Shown: positions 17,863-26,735 of the stretch, in pieces
How the letters are laid out: every line of letters starts with the position of its first letter
How positions within the stretch are numbered: position 1 is the first letter of the stretch
Origin: an uncultured Paracoccaceae bacterium
GTDB taxonomy: Bacteria; Pseudomonadota; Alphaproteobacteria; Rhodobacterales; Rhodobacteraceae
Direction: 5' to 3'
Length of the DNA stretch: 64,000 nucleotides
NCBI GenBank assembly: GCA_958439195.1
Contig: OY288149.1
Location: forward strand, 1 to 64,000
The notes under the pieces: generated by a model
What the model was told of the DNA's origin: nothing
The model's input: only the letters and a program-made list of their open reading frames with translations
Database searches by the model: none
Translations under genes and position numbers: made by a program

Positions 17863-18515
17863 CAGTACTTCCTCGGTAGCCCACGTGGTCTATAAGAGTT
17901 GCAGATTTCTTGGCATGAGCTTGAAGGATAATCGACGGCACCATTGCGTCCAGCTGCATTTGCTTGTTCGTCTGACCACGAGTCGAGTTTGGTGTCACCT
18001 TTCACAATCCGATCGAAGGCCTCTCGTGAATCGGACCACCATTTGGCATCAGAGTATCGCTCCGACGTTTCGCTGTAGCAAGTATTTGGAAACTCACGCA
18101 CTGCCTCACAATTAGCCTTGCAATGAAAGTATTTGTCACTGTTTTTCCAATTTGCTTCGCGCATAGCGGAGAAGTTGCGTCTGAACGCTTCGTACACGGT
18201 TTCCAGCCCCCTCGGATCGATCCACCGCCCCGGGTTCTGCTTGACATACCCATACACGGACGCCCCGTCGATCAATCCCAGCGGGTCCGCCTGGATGTAC
18301 CGCCCCGTCGTCGGGTCGTAGTCCCGCATCCAGTTCTGGTGCAGGCCGGACTCGGTCTGGAACCACTGACCGGGGAACCGGTTTGCGGGCAGTGACCCGG
18401 TAGCGGTGTGGACACCGCCGAAGGGTAGGTAGCTGGCGGACCAGACCTGCGTGCCAGAAGTGTTGGTCGCAAACACAGGACGGCCGATGTGATCCGCCCG
18501 CACAAAGCTAACCAC
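17862..18515 (-). CDS. Orphan Rhs C-terminal module with serum amyloid A-like domain
   Basis: From GTG 18515 the frame gives 217 residues, but homology with the Rhs core continues upstream without a start codon to about 18672, so this is a displaced tip rather than a normal gene. Residues 1-102 match the core of the full Rhs protein downstream (FVRADHIGRPVF, YDPTTGRYIQADPLG, ending in the DPRG junction). Residues about 106-217 are unrelated to that protein and resemble vertebrate serum amyloid A: MREAN (118-122), SDKYFH (126-131), DEQANAAGRNG (182-192) and the terminal YRPRGLPRKY. Five cysteines (132, 136, 146, 201, 205) are additional. A 49-codon gene overlaps the stop by one base. Whether the module is translated, fused by recombination with the main gene, or silent is not known. 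Confidence 0.7.
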   Translation of the reverse strand: MVSFVRADHIGRPVFATNTSGTQVWSASYLPFGGVHTATGSLPANRFPGQWFQTESGLHQNWMRDYDPTTGRYIQADPLGLIDGASVYGYVKQNPGRWIDPRGLETVYEAFRRNFSAMREANWKNSDKYFHCKANCEAVREFPNTCYSETSERYSDAKWWSDSREAFDRIVKGDTKLDSWSDEQANAAGRNGAVDYPSSSCQEICNSYRPRGLPRKY

Positions 18516-18672
18516 TCCGCCCTCAATGACCGCAATGGGCTCCCACCCGTTCCAGACATACTCGCGAATCAGCGCGCCGGAGGTCTCATTGTACTCGGCG
18601 ATGCGGCGGCCCTGTGAATCGGAGACGGCGTGGAGGGGGACCAGGATCGGCGCGGTGAGGGCGCGGATGGAG
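18246..18672 (-). repeat. Direct repeat of Rhs core coding sequence (orphan copy)
   Basis: This tract encodes the last part of an Rhs core, from a region equivalent to IRTLTSP through ASVYGY, and matches 19780-20206 of the main rhs gene at a constant offset of 1,534 bases, with scattered substitutions. Both are on the minus strand. Upstream of about 18672 the similarity ends abruptly. Confidence 0.75.
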
Positions 18673-18880
18673 AGGGCGCAAGGGGGGCTTTTGCGGCCGC
18701 GGGCGACAGGTGTCCACTGTGGATATTTCCGATAAATGATTTCAGATCAATAGCTTGATCTCGGACGTTAGGGCGGTGTTAAGGATTTAGACGGGCGGTC
18801 GGAGCGGAGTGAGCAGGGACGTCAATCAGCCCCTTTCCGCCTGCCAAAGGGTGCAAGAAATCATGCAACCGACCGACTCG

Positions 18881-19237
18881 CTAGACAACATAAATGTCCT
18901 TCCCGTGTTGAATCTGATAGCTCTCGTAACTTTCGAATGAATCGTAAATCTCAAGTATATCACCCCTAGTGAACCACAAGCGAAGTGTTCCGTCGCTTTG
19001 GCCATGAACCTTAGCGATTGCGTCCGAAATGAGCTTGACGAGTGAACCTGCCGCAGACTGTGAATCTTCAAACACAATCTCAAGTCCGTTTGGGTCGCGC
19101 ACGAGGAATGATGACTCAATCGTGATTGAGATTTCCCCATCAAAGTTGAGAATTACCTCATTCTCGCCAATACAAACCTGGAGCAGAATTGGCCCCACGA
19201 GAAAATTCAGGTCAAGTTCAGCTGGAAGCCCGTACAT
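18881..19237 (-). CDS. Putative immunity protein for the full-length Rhs protein (DUF6188-like)
   Basis: About 118 residues, soluble and acidic, beginning MYGLPAELDLNFLVGPILLQ. The pattern L-x-G-x-x-L-x-Q-V-x-I-G followed by an acidic beta-strand (GENEVILNFDG) resembles the DUF6188 family as I remember it. It lies 17 bases downstream of the rhs stop, in the same direction. GGGGAG (19243-19248) is five bases from ATG 19237, which I prefer over ATG 19240 and GTG 19243. As the first gene behind an Rhs tip it is most likely the cognate immunity protein; that is inference from position. Confidence 0.65.
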   Translation of the reverse strand: MYGLPAELDLNFLVGPILLQVCIGENEVILNFDGEISITIESSFLVRDPNGLEIVFEDSQSAAGSLVKLISDAIAKVHGQSDGTLRLWFTRGDILEIYDSFESYESYQIQHGKDIYVV

Positions 19238-19254
19238 CATCACTCCCCTTTAGA

Positions 19255-22200
19255 TCACGGAAAAGGAACATGCGTTTGAGCCCTCGATTCTGCTCTTGTG
19301 ACGTTTGAAGGTGGCTTGCCGGTAGCTGGATTCACCGGCTGTCCGGCTTTGTTAGTTTGCACCCAATAACCATTCGGATACTGTTGTGTTGGAGGCATGG
19401 GTCGGATCTGATGTCCTGGCGGAAGGGTAGTAGGCGGATACTGTGGTGGATTGGTTGGCGGCGTGAATTTCGGCGATGGCTTGGGCGCCCCTTTTGCTGC
19501 CTTGCTGGCAGCGCCAGTCCTGGCCGCGCCCCATGCTCCATAAGCCCCGCTCCCGTAGGCTCCTGCCTTATTTGCCGCGTTCCATGCTTGACCGAAGCCA
19601 CCGAATGCAAAGCCAACGGTGAAATCGCGCAGGCCTTCCTGCCATGTATAGCAATCCGGGTCCAGCAGCCAGCCGATGTAAACCGAAACCGCTCCCCAGG
19701 CTGCTCCTGCACAGACGATAGCCCACGGGCCGATACATTGCCCCGTCGGGTCCATGTTCATCATCGGACTCTGACCGGCGTAACCGTAGACCGAGGCGCC
19801 ATCAATCAGCCCCAGCGGATCGGCCTGGAGGTATCTCCCCGTCGTCGGGTCATAATCCCGCATCCAGTTCTGATGCAGGCCGGACTCGGTCTGAAACCAC
19901 TGACCGGGGAACCGGTTCGCGGGGAGGGCTCCGGTGGAGGTGTGGACGCCGCCGAAGGGGGTGTAGGTGGCGGACCAGACCTGCGTCCCGCTCGTGTTGG
20001 TGGCAAAGACCGGCCGGCCGATGTGGTCGGCGCGGACGAAGAAGACCTGACCACCCTCGATGACGGCAATCGGATCCCAGCCGTTCCAGACATACTCGCG
20101 GATCAGGGTTCCCGAGGCTTGGTTGTATTCCGCGATGCGGCGGCCGTCGCTGTCGAAGACTGAGTGGATTGTTACGGGCGTGGGCGAGGTGAGTGTCCGG
20201 ATCGCCTGCCGTCCCATGGCATCATAGCGATAACTGGCCTGCTGAAACCCGTTGATGGAGAAGGTCTCCATCCGTCCCGCAGCGTTGTAGCCGTAGCTGT
20301 AGGTGCCCCCACCGGTCCGTGCTTCGGCAATGATGTTGCCCGAGTCATCGTATGTGAAGCCTCGCACAACGCCACTCGCCAGTGAAATCGAAGTCAAGCG
20401 GTTGGAGGTCGAAGCGTACGAGTAGAGATCGGTCGATGATCCAAGCGCTTCAGTCAGACGGTTGCCAACCCCATCGTAGGTGTAGGCATAGCTTCCATAG
20501 GGACCAGACGCACCGCTGAGGCTTTCTCGCGGGGTGTAGCTAAACGTTTCGGATCGTGAATACTCCAAAGTATCACTAATCGCGATCAGGTTGTCTCGAC
20601 CTTCATAGTCCAGTGTGAGATCGCGCAGCTTCGTGTTGCCAATGATGTCCTCGATGCGGGACAAGCGATAGCTCAGGTCATAGGTCCGGGTTTGGGTCTG
20701 GCTCTGGGCGAATTGGTCGCCATAGCGCGCGGACGTCAAAGGACCGTTTGGGGCATAGGTCATTTCCGTCAGCACGTCGATCTGCGAGGTTCCGTCTTTC
20801 AACCGGATCGCAAGCGGGCGGTTTGCGTCATCATACTGGGTCAGCACTTCCCTTCCGGACGGGTAAACTGTTCGGGTGGCGTTGCCTTCGAAGTCCGTCT
20901 CTTCGATCACCGTGTAGCTGCGGTTCGCCGGATAGAAGGCGGTCATCGTCACGCGGGGGCCGTCTTCCGTCACCTCATGGCCGAAGTCCATGCGGATCGT
21001 GCCGTCATCAATCCGGGCTGTGTGGCCCCTATTCGAATTTGCTGGCACACCTAGAAACGCGATGTCGTAGGTGAAACTGACATCTCCAATGCTGCCAGTC
21101 GGGTAGTCGATCACGGTCAGCCGACCCCCGTTGTCGTAGGCATAGGTCACCGTGGTGCCACGCCCATCCGTCCTCGACGTCACTAGCCCGCGCCGATCAT
21201 GAGTGTACGTGATGGTTCCTCTGTCGGCCGAAACCTCGGACACGACATCTCCAAAGCCGTTATGGGCAAAGTCCGTCTCGATGGAGCGCGGATCGCTATA
21301 TTCGGTCAGACGATCCTGACTGTCATATTCCATGTTGGTGGTATGATTGCTCCGGTCGACCGTCGAGATCAGGCGATTCAGCGCATCATATCCATGGCTG
21401 GAGCTGTGGTTCAGAGGGTCAATGACGGAGGCAAGATTGTCTTCACGGTCATGGGCATAGTTCCATTCTTGACCCATGGCACCGATGGTCTTGAGAATGC
21501 GGCTCAAGCCGTCAAACTCGTTGGCCTCCCAGAACCTGACCGAGCCATTGCTGTTGAGAAGCTCTTCTCTGGTGACGTTGCCAGCCGCGTCGTAGCTGTA
21601 GGCCACAACATCCCCGGCGGGCGACGTGGAAGAGACCAGACGGCGCGCCTCATTGTAGCTATAGGTCCAGATCTTTCCGCGGGTGTTTGTATATGACGTG
21701 ATCTGACCTGCGGTATTGTAAGAGAAGGTCGACACTTCTGCGGGCAGGCCGGGCCCAGAAAAACCTGCCGAGGTGACACGCCCATCCCTGTCATAGCTGA
21801 AGGACCAGAGCGCTTTGTCAGGCTGTTCGACAAGCGTCGGCTGGCCTAGAGCTGAGCGGCTGAGTACTGTGGTGACCAGTCCGTTTGGATCCGTCACGCT
21901 GACCAGATCACCCGTGCTGGTATATGTGTAAGTCGTGAGGTCGTTCACGCCTTCACCGGTCAAACCGGGGCCATCTAAGGATGTGAGAACCTTCAAGCCA
22001 CCGGACAGTGTTGTATAGCCGTAGGTCCAGGTGCGAACTTGGCCAACGGTTGGGCTTCCGGATTTTGTATCTGTCTGCGAATAGCTGAGCAGCAGGCCTG
22101 CAGTATCGTAGCTGAAACTCTCCGTAAGGCCAGGCGTGACCCGCGTCAGAGGAAGGCGAAGGGTTGGGTGCCAAGTGTAGGACGTCACGCGAGGATTGAG

Positions 22201-23901
22201 ACCATCTGCATCTTCAGTCTGTGTGATAACAAGCCCTCGCGCATCCCGCGTATAGGCCGTTCGACTCCCGTTGCGTTCCACCACCGAACTCACTGGACCT
22301 GATGGGTCGTAGATGCTCTGCGTCCCTGCGGAAAGCACACCTGCAGCGCCGGCCGTGGTTTGGCTCTGCAGTCTCAGAGCAACATCACCCCCTTGCTCTG
22401 CGGACTCGAAATCATAGGTCTCAACAAGGCCGAGAGCGTTAGTGACCTCAACATCGCCGACCTCGGTAACGGCATATGTCGTGGCGGCTGCATCTCCAGC
22501 ATGACGACTGCTCTGAAGTCCGATCTTTTCCAGTGCGCTTTGGTCTGTCGGGGTGAGAGTCTGATAGGTGTACTCGGCGAAGTTGATGGGATCGCCGCTG
22601 ACATCTAGATCTCCATCAGACAAACCTGTCAGCAAAGGTGGATAAGCGGTCGTACCCTGCGGAGTTGAAGTTGCGTAAGTGTAAATCCTGCGCGGAATGG
22701 TCTGCGACGTAGCGAGATCGACATAGTCGACCGCTGTAACTACGGGTCGGCGGGGATCGGAAGTGACACCGAGTGCAGATGTATAGTTCGGCACTTCATA
22801 GGTGTAGACAAGCTTGCCAAAGCCCACAGGGCTAGCGTCGACCATTCGTGACAGGAGAATTTCTTTAACCAGCGGTCGATTGGCTCCCGGTACGACATTG
22901 CTGTCGTAGACGAAATCCGCAACATTACCTCGATTGTCAGCCATGCGGGAGATCTGTACCGCGGGTGAACCGATACGCGTCAGCGTTATTTTGTAGCCAT
23001 CCGGCCAAGTTTTGCTTAGCAGGGGATGACCGTCTGTTGCTGTCGTGTTTTGGCGGGCGAACTCGTAGACGACGCCTTGGCCGTCGGTGAAAAACGCTCT
23101 TGTTGTCGTGCGCTGTGTGAAGCGCAATCCCCCATCGAAACCCAGCGATTCCGCAATATTCACGTCAGAATATAGTGACGACATGCCGGACGCTGCCTGA
23201 AACCGCCAGAAATTTCGGGTATCGCTGGGACTGCTGGAATTCTTTGCATACTGCATCAGCCACGTTTGGAATCCGAACTGCCAGACACCCCCCAGTGAGT
23301 CCCGCACCGACGAGGCATTGCTATCGAAACTACGTACGAGCGTGTTGTCAGAGCGGTAATGCCGATCAATGACGAAACGAGGCTCTGTCGGGGAAGCCCA
23401 ATCAATGTCGCGAACCACCTTCGTGAGGGAAGGCAGTTCGCACGGGTTGTTAACTAGAGGGTTCTGTCCAAGGCCTGCTCCACAGCGCTTTGGGGCAGTT
23501 GGGCAGTTGCCGACCGCATGTACGGTACGAACCCCTGTGACCTTGTGCTCCTTCATACAAACAAGCCGAACAAGCCAAGTCTTGGGGGTAGGAATCCCGA
23601 TGCCGGGACACGACCTCTTTAGCTGCGAAACACAGTTGAGGTGTGTGCTCGGCGAGAGGTAGCTCGGAGCTGGGGCTGTATTCTCAAAGTGGATGCCCTT
23701 GTAGTATCCGCATTCGGTCCCAATGTTGTAGGCCCCACGGCAGGCTTGCTCTGGTGTTTGCCCGTAAGATGGTGAGCTCCAAGTCGGTGCGCCTGATTGC
23801 CAGATTTCAACAAAGCGGTAGTCATCGGTTTGCTGCGCAGAGACCCAAGAAGGAAACAACATAGCAAAGAACAAACCAATGATCATAGGAAAAGAAGGCA
23901 T
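19255..23901 (-). CDS. Full-length secreted Rhs/YD-repeat protein with polymorphic C-terminal tip
   Basis: A 1,548-residue protein. ATG 23901 has GGGGG upstream and gives a Sec signal peptide (MPSFPMIIGLFFAMLFPSWV, then SAQQ); the frame is open to 23958. A cysteine-containing N-terminal region (about 30-150) is followed by some 1,000 residues of YD repeats (YSYDAAGNV, FTYDDSGNI and similar) and the Rhs core motif DPTTGRYLQADPLGLIDGAS. After the DPTG junction comes a 161-residue variable tip: a hydrophobic/Gly-Ala part, then a Pro-rich linker and an end with YPNGYW, GQPVNPATGKPP and THVPFP, a pattern I recognise from polymorphic-toxin tails but cannot assign. The immunity-like gene follows at once. 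The absence of a PAAR domain argues against a type VI-loaded effector. Confidence 0.88.
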   Translation of the reverse strand: MPSFPMIIGLFFAMLFPSWVSAQQTDDYRFVEIWQSGAPTWSSPSYGQTPEQACRGAYNIGTECGYYKGIHFENTAPAPSYLSPSTHLNCVSQLKRSCPGIGIPTPKTWLVRLVCMKEHKVTGVRTVHAVGNCPTAPKRCGAGLGQNPLVNNPCELPSLTKVVRDIDWASPTEPRFVIDRHYRSDNTLVRSFDSNASSVRDSLGGVWQFGFQTWLMQYAKNSSSPSDTRNFWRFQAASGMSSLYSDVNIAESLGFDGGLRFTQRTTTRAFFTDGQGVVYEFARQNTTATDGHPLLSKTWPDGYKITLTRIGSPAVQISRMADNRGNVADFVYDSNVVPGANRPLVKEILLSRMVDASPVGFGKLVYTYEVPNYTSALGVTSDPRRPVVTAVDYVDLATSQTIPRRIYTYATSTPQGTTAYPPLLTGLSDGDLDVSGDPINFAEYTYQTLTPTDQSALEKIGLQSSRHAGDAAATTYAVTEVGDVEVTNALGLVETYDFESAEQGGDVALRLQSQTTAGAAGVLSAGTQSIYDPSGPVSSVVERNGSRTAYTRDARGLVITQTEDADGLNPRVTSYTWHPTLRLPLTRVTPGLTESFSYDTAGLLLSYSQTDTKSGSPTVGQVRTWTYGYTTLSGGLKVLTSLDGPGLTGEGVNDLTTYTYTSTGDLVSVTDPNGLVTTVLSRSALGQPTLVEQPDKALWSFSYDRDGRVTSAGFSGPGLPAEVSTFSYNTAGQITSYTNTRGKIWTYSYNEARRLVSSTSPAGDVVAYSYDAAGNVTREELLNSNGSVRFWEANEFDGLSRILKTIGAMGQEWNYAHDREDNLASVIDPLNHSSSHGYDALNRLISTVDRSNHTTNMEYDSQDRLTEYSDPRSIETDFAHNGFGDVVSEVSADRGTITYTHDRRGLVTSRTDGRGTTVTYAYDNGGRLTVIDYPTGSIGDVSFTYDIAFLGVPANSNRGHTARIDDGTIRMDFGHEVTEDGPRVTMTAFYPANRSYTVIEETDFEGNATRTVYPSGREVLTQYDDANRPLAIRLKDGTSQIDVLTEMTYAPNGPLTSARYGDQFAQSQTQTRTYDLSYRLSRIEDIIGNTKLRDLTLDYEGRDNLIAISDTLEYSRSETFSYTPRESLSGASGPYGSYAYTYDGVGNRLTEALGSSTDLYSYASTSNRLTSISLASGVVRGFTYDDSGNIIAEARTGGGTYSYGYNAAGRMETFSINGFQQASYRYDAMGRQAIRTLTSPTPVTIHSVFDSDGRRIAEYNQASGTLIREYVWNGWDPIAVIEGGQVFFVRADHIGRPVFATNTSGTQVWSATYTPFGGVHTSTGALPANRFPGQWFQTESGLHQNWMRDYDPTTGRYLQADPLGLIDGASVYGYAGQSPMMNMDPTGQCIGPWAIVCAGAAWGAVSVYIGWLLDPDCYTWQEGLRDFTVGFAFGGFGQAWNAANKAGAYGSGAYGAWGAARTGAASKAAKGAPKPSPKFTPPTNPPQYPPTTLPPGHQIRPMPPTQQYPNGYWVQTNKAGQPVNPATGKPPSNVTRAESRAQTHVPFP
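19780..20206 (-). repeat. Direct repeat of Rhs core coding sequence (main-gene copy)
   Basis: Counterpart of 18246-18672. It covers the conserved end of the Rhs core just before the variable tip (19258-19740), so crossing over between the two copies would exchange the tip and immunity gene of the main protein for the orphan ones. Confidence 0.75.
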
Positions 23902-24839
23902 CAAAAACCCCCAGCCGAAATCGAAATACCCCCTCAGCCTCGCACACCAAAAAATCAAAAATCAACCAAGAACCACAATTCCGCGAGCAAAACCTGTGGG
24001 CAAAGCAGACCGAAGGGCCAACTTGCACATAGAAAATTCAGAGTGACCACACCCCGATCTGGTGCAGTAGGCACGGTTCGCAGGCCAGATGACATCGCTT
24101 GGGAGTGTCAGAGGAACTTACGTTGCCAAGAGACCTCGGCGCCTCTAGCTGCGCACAAAGATTGTTCACCGCGTCCAATATTCGCGGCGCGGTGACTATC
24201 GTTTGTTAGTCAGGTCAGAGAGAGCTTACGTTCTTCGCCCACCCGGTCAGACAGCACGCAGCTGTGTCACTCCATCGGCCTCTCGCACCGCCCATTTAAG
24301 CGCGGCATCGGCCAACTCTTCCAAACCGTCGTCCATTAATGTCCGATCCGCTCGTTCTTCAAAGGTCCTCAACGCGGTCAGAGATTTCGCCCAGGATTTC
24401 TTGCGAAAGATCGCCCTTTTCATCGACGCATCGGCAATCAGGTCCGAACCGCCCCTATCAGCATCAAGCAACGGGGGCGTACAGTTCTGGCTGGCCCAAT
24501 CGATCTTGACTAGGTTCACTCAACCGTTCCAGTAGACGCGACCGGGGGACGACACGATACAGCGATCATAGGCGGCTCCGACCGTATCCCTGGAAAGAAT
24601 GGGCAAAGTGGAGGCCGAAAAAGCGGCGCGAGATGACCTGGGCCGTGCGCTATGGCGGCAGGTCTTTGTCCTTCCGCAAGACTGTTTCTTCTGACAATGC
24701 CTAGGGGAGCGCTGGCTCTTTGCGGGAGAGTAACTGGCCGCATTGGTCGCCTGAAGCCAGTGTCCTATGGCACTACCGTTGCAGTTGCAGTATTCTAAAT
24801 TCTTAATGCCTAAGTACGGATAGTCCTTCTGGGGGCCGC
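23902..24839. other. Gene-poor divergent region between rhs and the pseudopilin genes
   Basis: Nearly 940 bases separating two divergent transcription units, so their promoters should lie here. A minus-strand frame at 24247-24519 (90 residues, with KKSWAKSLTALRTFEERADR) has protein-like composition but no ribosome site I trust. The 13-base sequence AGTGTCAGAGGAA at 24104-24116 recurs at 26686-26698 on the far side of the pseudopilin genes. Confidence 0.4.
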
Positions 24840-25535
24840 TTGATCAACGATCTGAGACCAGTACCAGAAGGGGATGCATTCCGCGTCAACAGTCGAAATG
24901 ATGTTGGGGCAAGAAGTGGGACGAGTGGGGTTGCAACCATCGCCATGCTTGTTGCATTGGTTCTCCTTACTGCTCTAACGCTAACCCTCCAGGCTCAGAC
25001 AACAAGTGACGGTCGCATCCTTGCTCGCCTGAGCAAAGACCTGGAAGTGGTGGCCGCCCGCGACTCTATCCTCGATGGGCTACGCGTTCCACTACTGAAG
25101 TCCATGACCGGTCGTGCTGATGTCGATCTCTCATTCGACGGCTCCGCAATAGTGGTCTCGCACGATGAGCGGGAGTGGGAGGTACGGTTGCAGGACGTAG
25201 AGGGCCTAGTCGACTTGTACCTCGCACCCAAAGAACAGTTAGACCTTCTTCCACTTGACGCGGCTGAGATCATTTTGGCTCGCGAAAAGGTGCGTTCTGA
25301 CTTGCCTCCAGCCACACGCTTCCCGGTCCTGCCAATGTCAGCTGCACAGTTCGGACTTGATGCCAGCCAGTTAGAAGGATTGATCACCCAGAATGGCAGC
25401 ACGGGTATGCTTCGACTCCGTTCCCTTCCAGAGCCACTCAAGGAAGCGGGCATCCTCCCGGGTCCACGAGAGAACGAACAGATTACTCGTGTCGCTGTAC
25501 GAATTCGACCTCGGAGCACCTCAGGCGCGCCCTAA
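24840..25535 (+). CDS. GspK-like minor pseudopilin
   Basis: A 231-residue protein with one N-terminal membrane helix (about residues 30-52, GVATIAMLVALVLLTALTL) and a soluble remainder. The pattern of helix, then ILARLSKDLEVVAARDSILDG, and an internal LLPLDAAEIILA resembles GspK, the large minor pseudopilin of type II secretion that caps the pseudopilus. The start is TTG 24840; no better in-frame start gives the helix with a basic leader. A glycine precedes the helix but no Glu is seen at position 5, as in GspK proteins. It is followed by two further pseudopilin genes in the same direction. Confidence 0.6.
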   Translation: MINDLRPVPEGDAFRVNSRNDVGARSGTSGVATIAMLVALVLLTALTLTLQAQTTSDGRILARLSKDLEVVAARDSILDGLRVPLLKSMTGRADVDLSFDGSAIVVSHDEREWEVRLQDVEGLVDLYLAPKEQLDLLPLDAAEIILAREKVRSDLPPATRFPVLPMSAAQFGLDASQLEGLITQNGSTGMLRLRSLPEPLKEAGILPGPRENEQITRVAVRIRPRSTSGAP

Positions 25536-25671
25536 CAAACGGCGCGTGGCATTTGCAACTATTGGGCAGGCTACCGCCACCTCGAATTGAATGATTGAAT
25601 TGCAAAGCCGAAGACCATCGGGAACCTTGCGTCCGATAAGTCCAAGTCCACTTGCTTCGATTGGTTGCTGC

Positions 25672-26055
25672 ATGCGTTATCGGAAAACGACCAAAGGGTT
25701 TGTCCTACTGGATGCCCTGATAGCATTTGCTATCGCGATGCTCGCGACGACGCTCATCCTAACTGCGCTTCCAACCACTGCTGTCCGACAGACCGTGCGC
25801 CTCGATGAGTATCTGGCCCATGAATTCGCTTTCTCGGTGCTTGAAGAATACAGGGTTACGTTTCCGCAGATGCCCACCGAAGGAGTAGATCCATCGGGTT
25901 GGGAGTGGTCGCTGGAAGAAGTGCCTGTTGAAGCAGAACCCAACAGCCAGGACATTCCGATTGAGATAGTCGAGATCACCGTTGTGGCGTCGCATCGAGA
26001 TAGCCCCGCCAGTCGAGCGACAATCACCGCCAAGTTCGCAAGGCTGCGCGAATGA
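25672..26055 (+). CDS. Type II secretion minor pseudopilin (GspI/GspH-like)
   Basis: A 127-residue protein from ATG 25672: a short basic leader MRYRKTTKG, then FVLLDALIAFAIAMLATTLI, the prepilin peptidase cleavage site (Gly-Phe) and a single hydrophobic helix. The usual Glu at +5 is Asp here. The C-terminal part is short and acidic (GWEWSLEEVPVEAE) like GspI. The frame is open to 25591, but the upstream part has no leader character. It overlaps the next gene by four bases (ATGA). Confidence 0.7.
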   Translation: MRYRKTTKGFVLLDALIAFAIAMLATTLILTALPTTAVRQTVRLDEYLAHEFAFSVLEEYRVTFPQMPTEGVDPSGWEWSLEEVPVEAEPNSQDIPIEIVEITVVASHRDSPASRATITAKFARLRE

Positions 26056-26675
26056 GCAAACGGAACCGAAAGTCTGGCGTGACGCTTCTGGAAACGCTGA
26101 TCGCACTTGCCATCATGGCTATGGCTGCAACTCTGCTCTCTGCTGCATTCAGCACATACCTGAAGCTGCTGGACAGAAGTGAGACATCCTCGGCAGAGGT
26201 CGAGAGTGCCCTAGGGCGGCGAAATCTTCGGGTCTGGATCGAGCATGCCCTTCCAGCTGCGGCACCGAACGATGAGAGACCAATTTTTTGGGGAACATCC
26301 ACAGAACTGCGAGTTCTCAGTGTCCCACCTGGCGGACAGTTCTGGCCTGGGGTCGCGACAGAGATCTCAATTGGACCGACCTCCGAGGCACTGGCAGTCG
26401 GTTTGTCATCAGATCAAACTTCGCAAAGGACACTTGAGGCGAACCTATCGCCCCAAACTGCATCGCTCCGTTTTGAGTACTGGGGTGCATTGCCCTTTGG
26501 AAGCACTCCCGCTTGGCATGACGAGTGGATCGATCAAACTTTGCCGCCCGACTTGGTTCGGATTTCCTTCGTGGGCAATCAACCTTTGCCGCCGCCAATG
26601 GTAGCACGTCCTTCAAAGGAGTGGTTTCAAGACGAACTGTCTGTCGAGACTCTTTCTCTTGCGTTTCCGCCTTGA
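26052..26675 (+). CDS. GspJ-like minor pseudopilin
   Basis: A 207-residue pseudopilin: leader MSKRNRKSG, then VTLLETLIALAIMAMAATLL with the canonical Glu at +5. The downstream domain of about 170 residues with LRVWIEHALPAA and a late LVRISFVG resembles GspJ. Its ATG overlaps the previous stop. Together with the two preceding genes it gives the tip set K-I-J, in an order unlike the usual G-H-I-J-K; no GspD, E, F, G or L is present in the window. Confidence 0.72.
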   Translation: MSKRNRKSGVTLLETLIALAIMAMAATLLSAAFSTYLKLLDRSETSSAEVESALGRRNLRVWIEHALPAAAPNDERPIFWGTSTELRVLSVPPGGQFWPGVATEISIGPTSEALAVGLSSDQTSQRTLEANLSPQTASLRFEYWGALPFGSTPAWHDEWIDQTLPPDLVRISFVGNQPLPPPMVARPSKEWFQDELSVETLSLAFPP

Positions 26676-26735
26676 GCTAGCGGGCAGTGTCAGAGGAAAC
26701 TGGCATAAGAGTACCAAGGCGCTTGGCTACCCTCC

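Noticed and set aside
24247..24519. 90-codon minus-strand frame upstream of rhs
   Set aside because: Protein-like in places, but no family and no ribosome site; kept only as a remark.
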